Origin: Amycolatopsis jejuensis
GTDB lineage: Bacteria; Actinomycetota; Actinomycetes; Mycobacteriales; Pseudonocardiaceae
Length of the DNA: 64,000 nucleotides
NCBI RefSeq assembly: GCF_000717335.1
Contig: NZ_JNYZ01000002.1
Coordinates: forward strand, 1-64,000
Reading direction: 5' to 3'
The notes beneath the pieces are model-generated. The model was given only the letters and a program-made list of their open reading frames with translations. It did no database searches and was not told the origin of the DNA. The position numbers and the translations under genes were made by a program. Shown here piece after piece: positions 8,907 through 18,161 of the stretch. Within the stretch, counting starts at the first letter, position 1. Each line of letters opens with the position of its first letter.

Positions 8907-10166
8907 ATGACACAGGGAATCGCCCGGCTCGAGCCGGTGCGGGAGCGGATTTCGCGGGATCTGCACGAGCTGGCGGAGATTCGCGAACCGGACCACCTCG
9001 GCTGGACCCGACGGGTGTTCAGCGAGCCGTACCGGCTGGCGCGCGAGTGGGTCACGGCGCGGATGCGCGACGCGGGCCTCGAGGTCCGCCGGGACGGTGC
9101 GGGGAACCTCGTCGGGGTGCTGCCGGGACGGTCCCCGGCGGCTCCGGCGCTGATCACCGGGTCGCACACGGACACCGTGCAGGGCGGCGGCCGGTTCGAC
9201 GGCATCGTCGGCGTGCTGGGCGCGATCGAGGTCGCGCGGCTGCTGCGGGAGTCCGGCAGGCAGCTCGATCGCGACCTGGTGGTGGTCGATTTCCTGGGTG
9301 AGGAGTCCAACGACTGGCGGCTGAGCTGCCTGGGCAGCCGCGCGCTGGCCGGGGAGCTCACCCGCGCCGACCTCGACCGGCAGGACGGCACCGGAGCAGC
9401 GCTCGGCGGGCAGTTCGCCGCGTTCGGGATCGATCCGTCGGCGGCGCTCGGCGAGGACTGGCTGCGGCGGCGGCCGGTGCACGGGTACGTGGAACTGCAC
9501 GTCGAGCAGGGGCCGGTGCTGGAACAGCGCGGGGCGGCGATCGGGGTGGTCACGGCGATTGCCGGGATCGAGCGGCTCCTCGCGACGTTCCGCGGCCAGG
9601 CGGATCACGCGGGGACCCGGCCGATGGGGGACCGGCGCGATGCACTCGTGGCTGCTGCGGAGGCGGTGCTCGCGGTGGAGCGCACCGGATGCGGGGCGCC
9701 GGTGCACGGCGTCGCGACGGCCAGCGAGGCCGCGAACGTGCGGGCCGCGCCCAACGTGGTCCCGGAGCTGATCGAGCTGCGCGCGGAAATGCGCAGCGTC
9801 GACACCGGATGGCTCGGTACGGCGCGGGAACGGCTGGCCGGTGACATCATCGCCGCCGCGCAAGCCCGCGGGGTCGATGTTTCCCTCGACTGGATCACCG
9901 ACAACGAGGTGGTGCAGGCGTCGAAGCCGATCCAGGACGTGATCGCGGAGGAAGCCGGCGCGGCGGGGATAGCCTGGGAAGCCGTGCCGAGCGGGGCGAC
10001 GCACGACGCGGTGCACATGGCGCGGTGGTGCCCGATGGGGATGATCTTCGTGCCGTCGAAGGGCGGCCGGAGCCACTGCCCGGAGGAAGCGACCGGTCTC
10101 GGCGACATCGTGCACGGCGTGCGGCTGCTGGCCGCCACGATGTGCTCGCTCGACGCCCGCCCGTGA
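8907..10166 (+). CDS. M20 Zn-dependent amidohydrolase (carbamoylase/allantoate amidohydrolase type)
   Basis: A 419-residue member of the AllC/HyuC/beta-ureidopropionase group, which hydrolyses N-carbamoyl acids or allantoate to release ammonia and CO2. Metal ligands are in place: His87 (GSHTDTV), Asp98 (GRFDG), Glu132-Glu133 (GEESND), His198 (ELHVEQGP) and His390 (RSHCPEE). The lid-domain motif HAGTRPMGDRRDA is intact. The ATG at 8907 follows GAACGGAGGGG. It is the partner of the upstream hydantoinase. Allantoate amidohydrolase, N-carbamoyl-amino-acid hydrolase and ureidopropionase remain equally possible. Confidence 0.88.
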   Translation: MTQGIARLEPVRERISRDLHELAEIREPDHLGWTRRVFSEPYRLAREWVTARMRDAGLEVRRDGAGNLVGVLPGRSPAAPALITGSHTDTVQGGGRFDGIVGVLGAIEVARLLRESGRQLDRDLVVVDFLGEESNDWRLSCLGSRALAGELTRADLDRQDGTGAALGGQFAAFGIDPSAALGEDWLRRRPVHGYVELHVEQGPVLEQRGAAIGVVTAIAGIERLLATFRGQADHAGTRPMGDRRDALVAAAEAVLAVERTGCGAPVHGVATASEAANVRAAPNVVPELIELRAEMRSVDTGWLGTARERLAGDIIAAAQARGVDVSLDWITDNEVVQASKPIQDVIAEEAGAAGIAWEAVPSGATHDAVHMARWCPMGMIFVPSKGGRSHCPEEATGLGDIVHGVRLLAATMCSLDARP

Positions 10167-10264
10167 ACTGCGCAGCGGCTGGCAGGGTGCGCCGGGATCT
10201 CCGCGGTGACGATTGGCAATTGCTGCCGATGACGCCGGGTGCGGTCCCGGCCATAGTGGGGCAG

Positions 10265-11743
10265 ATGACGGCCCGGAACATCGTTTTCCCGAATTCGTAT
10301 TTCGACTCGGTCGTTCTCATGCGGACCGCGGCCACGCTCGGCGCGCGCCCCGGGGTACGTGCCGCGAGCCTGCTGATGGCGACCGAGCCGAACCGGCAGG
10401 TGCTCGCCGACGCGGGGTTGCTCGCCGCGGAGGCGGGCGCGGCGGGTCCGAACGACCTGATCGTCGCGGTGGACTGCGACGACGACCTGGTGGACTCGGT
10501 ACTCGCCGCGGCGGGCGAGCTGCTGGAAGACCGGCCCGCCGTGGTGCCGGGGGACCTGCCGGCGCCGCGCACCCTTGCCGCGGTGGCGGATACCGCCGAC
10601 CTGGCAGTGATTTCCACTCCCGGTCGGTATGCCGCAGCCGAGGCACTCAAAGCACTGCGGCTGGGTCTGCACGTGTTCTTGTTCAGCGACAACGTGGACG
10701 TGCGCGACGAGGTCCGGCTCAAGCGGTACGCCCACGAACGAGGGCTGCTGGTGATGGGCCCGGACTGCGGGACTGCCATCCTGAACGGGGTCCCGCTGGC
10801 GTTCGCCAACGTGGTGCGGCCGGGCCGGATCGGGCTGGTCAGCGCTTCCGGGACCGGGTTGCAGCAGGTGTCCACCTTGCTGGACGCCTGGGGTGCCGGG
10901 GTCAGCCAGGTCCTGGGAGTCGGGGGACGGGATCTGTCGGCGGACGTCGGTGGACTGTCCACTTTGGACGCTCTGGACGCGTTGGCGGCCGACCCGGGCA
11001 CGGACGTGATCGTGCTGATCTCGAAGCCCCCGGCGCCTTCGGTGGCCGACCTGGTGCTGCGGCGGGCTTCCGGGCTGGGGAAGCCGGTGGTGGCGACGTT
11101 CCTCGGTGGTGCGGCTTCGGTGGCGGGGGTGACCGTCGTGTCCACTTTGGACGAAGCTGCCGGGGCTGCCTTGCGGCTGGCGCTGGGGGTGACGCCGCCG
11201 GCAGCTCTGCGCCGCGACGTCGTGCGCCCGGCGAACCGCCGCTTGCTGCGGGCGCTGTTCGCGGGCGGGACTTTCGCCTGCGAGGCGAGGGCGATCCTGG
11301 GACCGGTGCTGGGGGAGGTCGCCTCGGCGGTCGAGCGGTACCTGCCGGGGACGCCGCCGGTACTGCCGGATTCGCACCTGATCCTCGACCTCGGCGACGA
11401 CGCGTTCACCGTCGGCCGCCCCCATCCGATGATCGACCCGACGAGCCGCTTGGACTTCCTTCGTGCGGCGGCGGCCGATCCGGAGACCGCGGTGGTCCTG
11501 CTGGACGTCGTGCTCGGCCACGGGGCCGGTCCCGACCCGGCGGGCGCGCTGGCCCCGGCCATCGCGGCGATGACGCCGCAGGTGGTCGCGTTCGTGGTCG
11601 GTACCGCGGGTGACCCGCAGGGGCTGGCCGAGCAGCAACGGAAACTGACGGATGCGGGTGCGATGGTGGCGCGGAGCAGCACGGAGGCCGCGCAGCTAGC
11701 CGGGGAGCATCTGACGGAGGCGGCCATGGGGGCGGCTTCGTGA
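10265..11743 (+). CDS. allF: AllF (FdrA-like) subunit of oxamate carbamoyltransferase
   Basis: A 492-residue FdrA-type protein built from succinyl-CoA-synthetase-like domains: MGPDCGTAIL at 164-173 and SASGTG at 193-198, with a second flavodoxin-like half. In E. coli, AllF with AllG and AllH forms the oxamate carbamoyltransferase that interconverts oxalurate plus phosphate and oxamate plus carbamoyl phosphate. I start at ATG 10265 because FdrA proteins begin just before the YFDSVVLM segment. A GTG at 10163 overlapping the upstream stop is in frame but would add 34 non-homologous residues. Its stop overlaps the next GTG (GTGA), matching a tight allFGH operon. Confidence 0.85.
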   Translation: MTARNIVFPNSYFDSVVLMRTAATLGARPGVRAASLLMATEPNRQVLADAGLLAAEAGAAGPNDLIVAVDCDDDLVDSVLAAAGELLEDRPAVVPGDLPAPRTLAAVADTADLAVISTPGRYAAAEALKALRLGLHVFLFSDNVDVRDEVRLKRYAHERGLLVMGPDCGTAILNGVPLAFANVVRPGRIGLVSASGTGLQQVSTLLDAWGAGVSQVLGVGGRDLSADVGGLSTLDALDALAADPGTDVIVLISKPPAPSVADLVLRRASGLGKPVVATFLGGAASVAGVTVVSTLDEAAGAALRLALGVTPPAALRRDVVRPANRRLLRALFAGGTFACEARAILGPVLGEVASAVERYLPGTPPVLPDSHLILDLGDDAFTVGRPHPMIDPTSRLDFLRAAAADPETAVVLLDVVLGHGAGPDPAGALAPAIAAMTPQVVAFVVGTAGDPQGLAEQQRKLTDAGAMVARSSTEAAQLAGEHLTEAAMGAAS

Positions 11744-13149
11744 GCGTCGGTGATCTCCTGCGGGCACCCAGGCTCACGGTGGTGAACGTCGGCCTCGCGG
11801 AGTTCTCCGCACCGGCCCAGGCCGCTGGAGCCGAGGTCACCGAGCTCGACTGGCGGCCTCCGGCGGCCGGAGATGCCGCGCTGGGGTGGAAGCTTGCCAG
11901 TCTGGTGGGGGACCCGGCGATCGACGACGCCAACCGGCGGGTGCTCGAGCGGGTCCTGGCGGTGCAGCCGAGATGGGTGGACGTTCGGCCGGCGGCGGAG
12001 GTGCTGCCCTCGCTGGCGGAGCAGCGGCTGTTGCTGCACGCCGGGCCGCCGATCGGCTGGGAGCGGATGTGCGGGCCGATGCGGGCGGCCGTGCTCGGGG
12101 CGGCCCTGCTCGAAGGGTGGGCGGACACGCCCGAGCGGGCGGAACTGCTTGCTGCCACAGGGAAGATCGAGTTCGCGCCCTGCCACGACTTCGCGATGGT
12201 CGGGCCGATGGCCGGGATCATCTCGGCGTCACAGCCACTGATCGTGGTCGAGGACGCAGTCACCGGGCTCCGGGCGTATTCGAACCTCAACGAGGGCCGC
12301 GGCCGGTGCCTGCGGTACGGCGCGCTCGGCGACGACGTGCTCCACCGGTTGCGCTGGATGAGCGACCGCCTCGGGCCCAGCCTGCAGGCCGCGGTGCGGT
12401 CGCTGGCCGAGCCGATCAACCTCAAGACGGTGATCGCGCAAGCCGTCCAGATGGGCGACGAGTGCCACAGCCGCAACAACGCCGCGAGCGCGCTGCTCAC
12501 CCGTCAGCTTGCGGCGCCACTCGCCCGGCAGACTGACCTCGGCGGCATCGAGGCTCTCGAATTCCTCGCGGGCAACGACTACTGGTTCCTCAATTTCTCC
12601 ATGGCTGCAGGCAAACTCGCCATGACCGCCGGGCACGGGGTCGATCGGTCCACTGTGGTCACTGCGTACGCGCGCAACGGCGTCGAGGTCGGGCTGCGGG
12701 TGAGCGGCCTCGGCCAGGAATGGTTCACCGCGCCCGCGCCGCCGGTCGACGGGCTGTACTTCCCCGGCTACGGCCCCGGCGACGCGAATCCGGACATCGG
12801 CGACAGTGCGATTGCCGAGGTGTACGGCCTCGGCGGGTTCGCGCTTGCCGCGGCTCCGGCGATCGTCGGGTTCGTCGGCGGGACCACTCAGGACGCGGTT
12901 CGCACGAGTGTGGACATGGGAGCCATCACCGTCGGGCGGCATCGGGACGTCCAGCTGCCCGCTTTGGAGTTCGCCGGGAGCCCGGTCGGGATCGACGTCC
13001 GCGCGGTCCTCGACTCCGGCATCCGGCCTGCGATCACCACCGGCATCGCGCACCGGACCCCCGGTATCGGGCAGATCGGCGCCGGGATCACGCACATGCC
13101 GGTCGACTGCTTCCTCGCCGCCCTCCGCGCGTTCCCCGGTGAGAGTTGA
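11740..13149 (+). CDS. allG: AllG (DUF1116/YlbE-like) subunit of oxamate carbamoyltransferase
   Basis: A 469-residue DUF1116 protein, somewhat longer than the E. coli homologue. Recognisable blocks are the FAPCHDFAMVGPMAGIIS segment near residue 147, NLNEGRGRCLRYG, and the SRNNAAS and GIGQIGAGITHMP segments in the C-terminal half. It begins at a GTG overlapping the allF stop by four bases, and allH follows one base after its stop. Strict allF-allG-allH order is known from enterobacteria, so function as one complex is a well-supported inference. Individual catalytic roles of the subunits cannot be read from the sequence. Confidence 0.87.
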   Translation: MSVGDLLRAPRLTVVNVGLAEFSAPAQAAGAEVTELDWRPPAAGDAALGWKLASLVGDPAIDDANRRVLERVLAVQPRWVDVRPAAEVLPSLAEQRLLLHAGPPIGWERMCGPMRAAVLGAALLEGWADTPERAELLAATGKIEFAPCHDFAMVGPMAGIISASQPLIVVEDAVTGLRAYSNLNEGRGRCLRYGALGDDVLHRLRWMSDRLGPSLQAAVRSLAEPINLKTVIAQAVQMGDECHSRNNAASALLTRQLAAPLARQTDLGGIEALEFLAGNDYWFLNFSMAAGKLAMTAGHGVDRSTVVTAYARNGVEVGLRVSGLGQEWFTAPAPPVDGLYFPGYGPGDANPDIGDSAIAEVYGLGGFALAAAPAIVGFVGGTTQDAVRTSVDMGAITVGRHRDVQLPALEFAGSPVGIDVRAVLDSGIRPAITTGIAHRTPGIGQIGAGITHMPVDCFLAALRAFPGES

Positions 13150-13150
13150 C

Positions 13151-13909
13151 ATGCCTGCGCGTGGCGGTTCGGTGAGTGCGGCGATGCTGCCGCTGCTCAC
13201 CGGGCCGGTGCGCGCGGCGCGGGTCGCGGGGGCCGGGAGGCTGGCGGCTTACCTCGACGCCGGGTCCGAGATGCTCGCGTTGCTGGCGCCGGACGCGGTG
13301 CGGGTCCCGAATGGATTGGTACTGCGAGCGGGGGAGCTGATCGCCCGGCTGCAGGTCGGCGCGAAGGCGACGGTGGGGGCCGGTGCGGTGCGGGCCGGCG
13401 ATGTGGTGCTCGGCTGGGAGTCGGTGTGGCCGCCGGGGCAACCGGTGATGGCCGACCCGGACCTGGCGCGCCGCCGGGCGCCCGGATTTCAGGCGGCGGT
13501 CTCGCGGGAAGCCGGTGCGCTTCCGCGGTACCTCGAAGAACCGGTCGCCGCACTGGCTACCGGCGACCTCCGCGCAGCGGCTGAGCGGCTGCTCGGCCTC
13601 GGACCGGGGCTGACGCCGTCGGGTGACGACGTCCTCGCCGGGTTTCTCGTCACCCGGCGCAGCCTCGGCGTACCGGCCGGAGACGTCACCGCCTTGGCCG
13701 CGCGGCGGACGTCGGCGATCTCGGCCGACCTGCTCCGGCACGCCGCCGCCGGACGATGCATCCCGCAGCTCGCCGACGTCGTCACTGCACTCGGCAGCCC
13801 CGGCCGCGCGCCGCAGCTGGGCGCGTTGCTCGCGGTCGGCCACCACTCCGGTGGCGACCTCGCGCGAGGTGTGGCACTCGCATTGACAGCGACGAAAGGG
13901 AACCGCTGA
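13151..13909 (+). CDS. allH: AllH (DUF2877) subunit of oxamate carbamoyltransferase
   Basis: A 252-residue DUF2877 protein with the family hallmark GLGPGLTPSGDD at residues 149-160. ATG 13151 lies one base after the allG stop; longer in-frame extensions run back through allG and are rejected. Its stop overlaps the ATG of the gamma-glutamyltransferase-fold gene (13909). The third member of the E. coli AllFGH complex belongs to the same family. Position and family membership support a role in carbamoyl transfer between a ureido acid and phosphate. Confidence 0.87.
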   Translation: MPARGGSVSAAMLPLLTGPVRAARVAGAGRLAAYLDAGSEMLALLAPDAVRVPNGLVLRAGELIARLQVGAKATVGAGAVRAGDVVLGWESVWPPGQPVMADPDLARRRAPGFQAAVSREAGALPRYLEEPVAALATGDLRAAAERLLGLGPGLTPSGDDVLAGFLVTRRSLGVPAGDVTALAARRTSAISADLLRHAAAGRCIPQLADVVTALGSPGRAPQLGALLAVGHHSGGDLARGVALALTATKGNR

Positions 13910-15501
13910 TGGAATGGACGACCCGCCCGGTCACCTTGGCCCGCAACGGGATGGTGAGCTCGCCGCATTACCTCGCGTCCGCGGCCGGGCTGGCCGTCCT
14001 GCGTGACGGCGGCTCCGCGGTCGACGCGGCCATCGCCGTGAACGCGACCCTCGGCGTGGTCTACCCGCACATGACCGGTCCGGGCGGCGACGCATTCTGG
14101 CTCGTTTACGACCGGAACGCCGACCGGGTACGGGCGCTCAACGGGAGCGGCCGCGCGGTTGCCGGGGCGAACCGGGAGCTCTTCCGCTCCGCCGGCCTGC
14201 GGGAAATCCCGGCGCGCGGACCGCTGTCGGTGGTCACCGTGCCGGGCGCCGTGGACAGCTGGTGCACCGCACATGCCGACCACGGGCGCTTGCCCCTCGC
14301 CCGGCTGCTGAGCCCGGCGATCGACTACGCGCGCAACGGATACCCGGTCAGCGCCGGACAGTCCCGGTACACCGCGGGCGCCGCGCAGGTGCTTGGCGCC
14401 GACCCGCTCACCGAGCGCACCATGCTGCCCGACGGCCGCATCCCGCGCCCCGGAGACCTGCTGCGCCTGCCGTTGCTGGCGGACACCCTGCAGACGGTCG
14501 CGGACCAGGGCCGGAATGGGTTTTACGAGGGTGCGGTCGCGGCGGAGATCGCGGCCGCGGTCCAGCGAGCCGGTGGGCTCCTGACGGCTGCCGACCTGGC
14601 TGCACACCGGTCGGTGTGGAGCGAACCGATCAGCACGACCTATCGGGGCCACCAGTGCTACCAGCACCCGCCGAACTCGCAAGGCCTCGCGCATTTGATG
14701 GTGCTGAACATCCTGGAGAACTTCCCGCTCGCGGACCTGGACGACCGCGGTGCGGAGTACGTCCACCTGGTCGTCGAAGCCACGAAGCTGGCCTTCACCG
14801 AGCGGGACCGGTATTGCGCCGATCCGGAGTTCGGCGAGTTTCCCGTCGGGGACCTGCTGTCGAAGGAGTTCGCGGCCGATCTCGGCGGGCGGATCGGTGC
14901 GGTCGCCCGTCCGCCGCACGGGGTTCCGGCGCGGATCGGGCAGGACACGACGTGCACGGTGGTGGTGGACGGCGACGGGAACGCGGTGTCGGTGATCCAG
15001 AGCCTGTACCATGAGTTCGGGTCCGCGGTCACCGCCGGGAGGAGCGGGGTGCTGCTGCAGAACCGGGGTTCGAGTTTCTCCCTGGACGACATGCAGCCGA
15101 ACCGGCTGGAACCGGGCAAACGGCCGTTCCACACGCTGATGCCGGGCATGGTTTTCCGTGGTGGCAAGCCGTTTCTGGTGTACGGCACGATGGGCGGCGA
15201 AGGGCAGCCGCAGACGTCGACGGCTCTGGTGACGCGGGTGGTCGACTTCGGCCGCGACGTGCAGTCCGCGATCGACGCGCCGCGCTGGCTCTACGGCCGC
15301 ACCTGGGGTGAGCAACGCCGCGACCTGCGGCTCGAATCCCGGTTGCCGGTGGGGGAAACCCTTGCTGCGCAGGGGCATCCGGTGCGCACGGTGGCCGCCT
15401 TCGACGACGTGATGGGGCACGCCCAGGCCATCCGGGTGAACGACGACGTGCTCGCCGGTGGCGCCGACCCCCGTGGGGAGGGCCTCGCGCTGGGCTGGTG
15501 A
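13909..15501 (+). CDS. Gamma-glutamyltransferase-fold hydrolase, oxamate amidohydrolase-like
   Basis: A 530-residue Ntn-hydrolase of the GGT superfamily. The predicted self-cleavage site is Thr347 in QDTTCTVVVDGDGN, and GTMGGEGQPQ follows the small-subunit core. No signal peptide is present, unlike secreted gamma-glutamyltransferases. Klebsiella HpxW, an oxamate amidohydrolase (oxamate to oxalate plus ammonia), belongs to this fold. This gene is translationally coupled to allH, whose complex would yield oxamate, so that activity is the preferred inference. A cephalosporin-acylase-like or true GGT role is less supported by context. Confidence 0.8.
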   Translation: MEWTTRPVTLARNGMVSSPHYLASAAGLAVLRDGGSAVDAAIAVNATLGVVYPHMTGPGGDAFWLVYDRNADRVRALNGSGRAVAGANRELFRSAGLREIPARGPLSVVTVPGAVDSWCTAHADHGRLPLARLLSPAIDYARNGYPVSAGQSRYTAGAAQVLGADPLTERTMLPDGRIPRPGDLLRLPLLADTLQTVADQGRNGFYEGAVAAEIAAAVQRAGGLLTAADLAAHRSVWSEPISTTYRGHQCYQHPPNSQGLAHLMVLNILENFPLADLDDRGAEYVHLVVEATKLAFTERDRYCADPEFGEFPVGDLLSKEFAADLGGRIGAVARPPHGVPARIGQDTTCTVVVDGDGNAVSVIQSLYHEFGSAVTAGRSGVLLQNRGSSFSLDDMQPNRLEPGKRPFHTLMPGMVFRGGKPFLVYGTMGGEGQPQTSTALVTRVVDFGRDVQSAIDAPRWLYGRTWGEQRRDLRLESRLPVGETLAAQGHPVRTVAAFDDVMGHAQAIRVNDDVLAGGADPRGEGLALGW

Positions 15502-15512
15502 CGCGGCGAGGG

Positions 15513-17063
15513 TCAGGCTTTGGCCTTCGCGGCCAGTACCCGATAAGCGTGCACTGCCATTTCCAGCTGCAGCCGGCTGGTCGGATTCCGGTCGATTCCG
15601 CCGGTGAGCCGCTCGACCTGGTCCAGCCGGTAGCGGAGCGTGTTGTAATGCACGTTCAACGCGCCCGCGGTGGCGACCCGGTTGCGGTTGCAGCGGAAAT
15701 AGCATTCGAGGGTTTTCACGAGTGATCCGCTGCGGCGGTGATCGTAATCGAGCAGCGGGCCGAGTTCTTCGGCGACGTTGCGTTCCAGTTCCGGCACCGG
15801 CACCTGGTAGAGCATCCGGTAAATGCCGAGCACATCGTGTCCGAGCACGAAATCGTCGCCGTAGATTTCGCGGCCGAGGGTGAGTGCTTCGACGGCTTCC
15901 CGGTAGCTTTTCTGGAAATCGGAGAAATCGGTGTACGGGCGGCCGGTGGCGACCATGACGTGCAGCCCGGATTGCACCCGGGCGATCCGGTCGTGCAGTT
16001 TCTGGCACAGGTCGGCAAAAGTGCGGTCCGGAGTGGTGAGCATGGCGAGCCCGGACCGCAGCGCCCATACGATGGAATTCTCCCCGGCCACTTCCTTGGC
16101 AATCCGGACGAGACGGTTTTCCACCGGCTGATCGGCCACCCGCAGGGGGCCGGCGGCGGACCGGATGTCGACCAGCACCGCCGCGCGCGGGCCGTCGAGG
16201 TTCCAGCCCATCGCGTCGGCCCGCCGGGTCATTTCGGCGCGGTCGAGCGCGCGGCCGGACACGAGTTCCATCAGCAGCAGCGTGCGGTGCCGCTGCTCGC
16301 GGCTGACCACGGCGCGCTCCTGGGCGATGGCCATCGCGGCGATCGTCGCCGCCTGTTCCATGGCCATGAGCTGGTGCGGAAGGGGTTCACCGGTGGTCCA
16401 GGCGACGACCTCGCCGTGCAGGCTGGTGCCGACCTTGATCGGGCGCGTGAGGTCGGGCTCGCGGGAGCCGAGCGGGGGAGCACCGGCCTCGGCGACCACG
16501 TGCGCGTGGTCGTCGACGATGGCGGCCGGAAGGTGGATCAGGTCGGCGAGCGCCTCGAGCAGCTCCTGGTGCGACCCGCCGGCAAGGGCGATCGCGGTGA
16601 GCCGCTCGTGGATCGTGTGCGCCCGTTCGAGCTCGATGGCCTGGCGGTTGAGAATGGTGCCGAGGACTTCGGAAAGAATGTCGTTGAAGATCAGATCCGG
16701 CGGGATTTCGACGATCGGGAATCCGAGCCGGTCGGCCGCGGTGAGCATTTCCCGCGGAAGGGCGTCGAGATACGGCCCGATCTTGATCCCGAGTGCGGTG
16801 AGTCCCCGGTCGGCGAGCTGCGGGATCAGCCGGGTGAGCGCCGAGAAATCCTCGCGCACCGGATAGGCCGTGGTGAGCAGCAGTTCCCCGCCGCGCATCC
16901 AGCGGACGATATCCGGCACTTCCATGATGTTGACGACGCGGATTCGGCGCCCGCTTCCGGTTTTTCCCGCCGCGACGCGCGCACCGCTGAGACACGGCAA
17001 TCGCAATGCCGCGTCGAGCGTGATCCCGAACGGAGTCCGGGCCGTTCCTGCCGAAGTGGTCAA
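15513..17063 (-). CDS. PucR-family transcriptional regulator
   Basis: A PucR-type regulator of about 516 residues. The N-terminal PucR domain begins at ITLDAALRL, a GGDEF-like/central domain lies in the middle, and the C-terminal HTH_30 domain holds NVHYNTLRYRLDQVERLTG. Such proteins control purine, allantoin and related nitrogen catabolism. It lies tail-to-tail with the GGT-fold gene and divergent from carbamate kinase. I place the start at TTG 17063: a TTGACA box (17099-17094) and GATAAT (17075-17070) sit just upstream, so a longer frame starting at 17099 would overlap the promoter. It probably controls both arms of the cluster. Confidence 0.8.
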   Translation of the reverse strand: MTTSAGTARTPFGITLDAALRLPCLSGARVAAGKTGSGRRIRVVNIMEVPDIVRWMRGGELLLTTAYPVREDFSALTRLIPQLADRGLTALGIKIGPYLDALPREMLTAADRLGFPIVEIPPDLIFNDILSEVLGTILNRQAIELERAHTIHERLTAIALAGGSHQELLEALADLIHLPAAIVDDHAHVVAEAGAPPLGSREPDLTRPIKVGTSLHGEVVAWTTGEPLPHQLMAMEQAATIAAMAIAQERAVVSREQRHRTLLLMELVSGRALDRAEMTRRADAMGWNLDGPRAAVLVDIRSAAGPLRVADQPVENRLVRIAKEVAGENSIVWALRSGLAMLTTPDRTFADLCQKLHDRIARVQSGLHVMVATGRPYTDFSDFQKSYREAVEALTLGREIYGDDFVLGHDVLGIYRMLYQVPVPELERNVAEELGPLLDYDHRRSGSLVKTLECYFRCNRNRVATAGALNVHYNTLRYRLDQVERLTGGIDRNPTSRLQLEMAVHAYRVLAAKAKA

Positions 17064-17069
17064 GCTCCG

Positions 17070-17099
17070 ATTATCCCTTCCGGTGTCAGAAGTTGTCAA
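17070..17099 (-). promoter_or_regulatory. Sigma-70-type promoter for the PucR gene
   Basis: On the minus strand TTGACA (17099-17094) and GATAAT (17075-17070) are separated by 18 bases, close to consensus and rare in this GC-rich window. Only six bases separate the -10 box from TTG 17063, so the transcript would be leaderless or nearly so. Confidence 0.65.
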
Positions 17100-17168
17100 C
17101 GAAACCTTGAGTGTTCCGGCGGGCGGCGCCGGTGACGCTCCGCGAAAATGTCCCTACCGTCGGAAGAT

Positions 17169-18161
17169 ATGAAAACTTCCACGATTGTCGTCGCGGTCGG
17201 CGGAAATGCACTGGTGCGCGGCAGCGGGCCGGCGACCATCGGAGAGCAGTTCGCCGCCGCCCGCCGGATCGCGGTCCCGCTCGCCGGTTTGGTGCGGGCA
17301 GGGCGGCGCGTGGTGCTCACCCACGGCAACGGACCGCAGGTCGGCTACATCCAGCGCCGGTCGGATCTGGTCGCGGCCATCGCGCCGGACCTGCCGCGGC
17401 TCGCGCTGGACATGTGCGTGGCCGATTCGCAGGGCAGCCTCGGGTACATCCTGGCCTCGGCACTGGCCGGGGAACTGCGGGCGCGGGGCCTGCCGGACCG
17501 CGTTGCCGCGCTGGTGACGCACACCGTCGTCGACCCGGCGGACCCGGCGTTTTCGAAGCCCAGCAAGCCGATCGGGATCGCGTACCCCGAAGCGCAGGCG
17601 CGGGAACTCGCCGTCCGCAACGGCTGGACGGTGGTGGAGGATTCCGGCCGCGGGTGGCGCCGGGTCGTCCCGTCACCCCGTCCGCGCCGGATCGTGGAGG
17701 AACCCGCAGCCGCCGCCCTCCTCGACGCGGGATTCGTGGTGATTGCCGCCGGTGGCGGCGGGATCCCGGTGGTCGAGGAACCCGACGGCCGCTACCGCGG
17801 AATCGAAGCGGTGATCGACAAGGACTTCGCGTCCGCAGTGCTGGCCGACGACCTGGATGCGGACCTGCTGGCCATCACCACCGGCGTCCCCCAGGTGTCG
17901 GTGAACTTCGGCAGGCCGGACGAGCGGTCCCTCGGCGAGGTCGACGTCGCCGCCGTCCGCCGCTACCTCGCCGATGGTCAGTTCCCGCCCGGGAGCATGG
18001 GGCCGAAGATGGAAGCTGCGGTGCAATTCCTCAGCGCCACAGGGGTTTCCGCACCCCGGGAGGTGCTGATCACCTCACCGGATCGCCTGGAGGACGCGTT
18101 GCGCGGCGAGACGGGGACCCGCGTGCGTACCGCGCGGGAGGTGGACCTGACCGCCCGGTGA
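17169..18161 (+). CDS. arcC: Carbamate kinase
   Basis: A 330-residue amino-acid-kinase-fold protein with the carbamate kinase patterns VVAVGGNALVRG at the N terminus and HGNGPQVGYIQRR after it. It converts carbamoyl phosphate plus ADP to ATP, CO2 and ammonia. It is slightly longer than the usual 300-310 residues. ATG 17169 is preferred because it lies just before the conserved first strand; ATG 17148 is in frame but lacks a ribosome site. No arginine deiminase genes are nearby, so AllFGH is the evident source of carbamoyl phosphate. Its 3-prime end overlaps the convergent MFS gene by about 90 bases. Confidence 0.88.
   Translation: MKTSTIVVAVGGNALVRGSGPATIGEQFAAARRIAVPLAGLVRAGRRVVLTHGNGPQVGYIQRRSDLVAAIAPDLPRLALDMCVADSQGSLGYILASALAGELRARGLPDRVAALVTHTVVDPADPAFSKPSKPIGIAYPEAQARELAVRNGWTVVEDSGRGWRRVVPSPRPRRIVEEPAAAALLDAGFVVIAAGGGGIPVVEEPDGRYRGIEAVIDKDFASAVLADDLDADLLAITTGVPQVSVNFGRPDERSLGEVDVAAVRRYLADGQFPPGSMGPKMEAAVQFLSATGVSAPREVLITSPDRLEDALRGETGTRVRTAREVDLTAR

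Noticed and set aside
10025..10264. N-terminal extension of AllF
   Set aside because: The extension overlaps the M20 gene and is Arg-rich; FdrA proteins start near the ATG at 10265.
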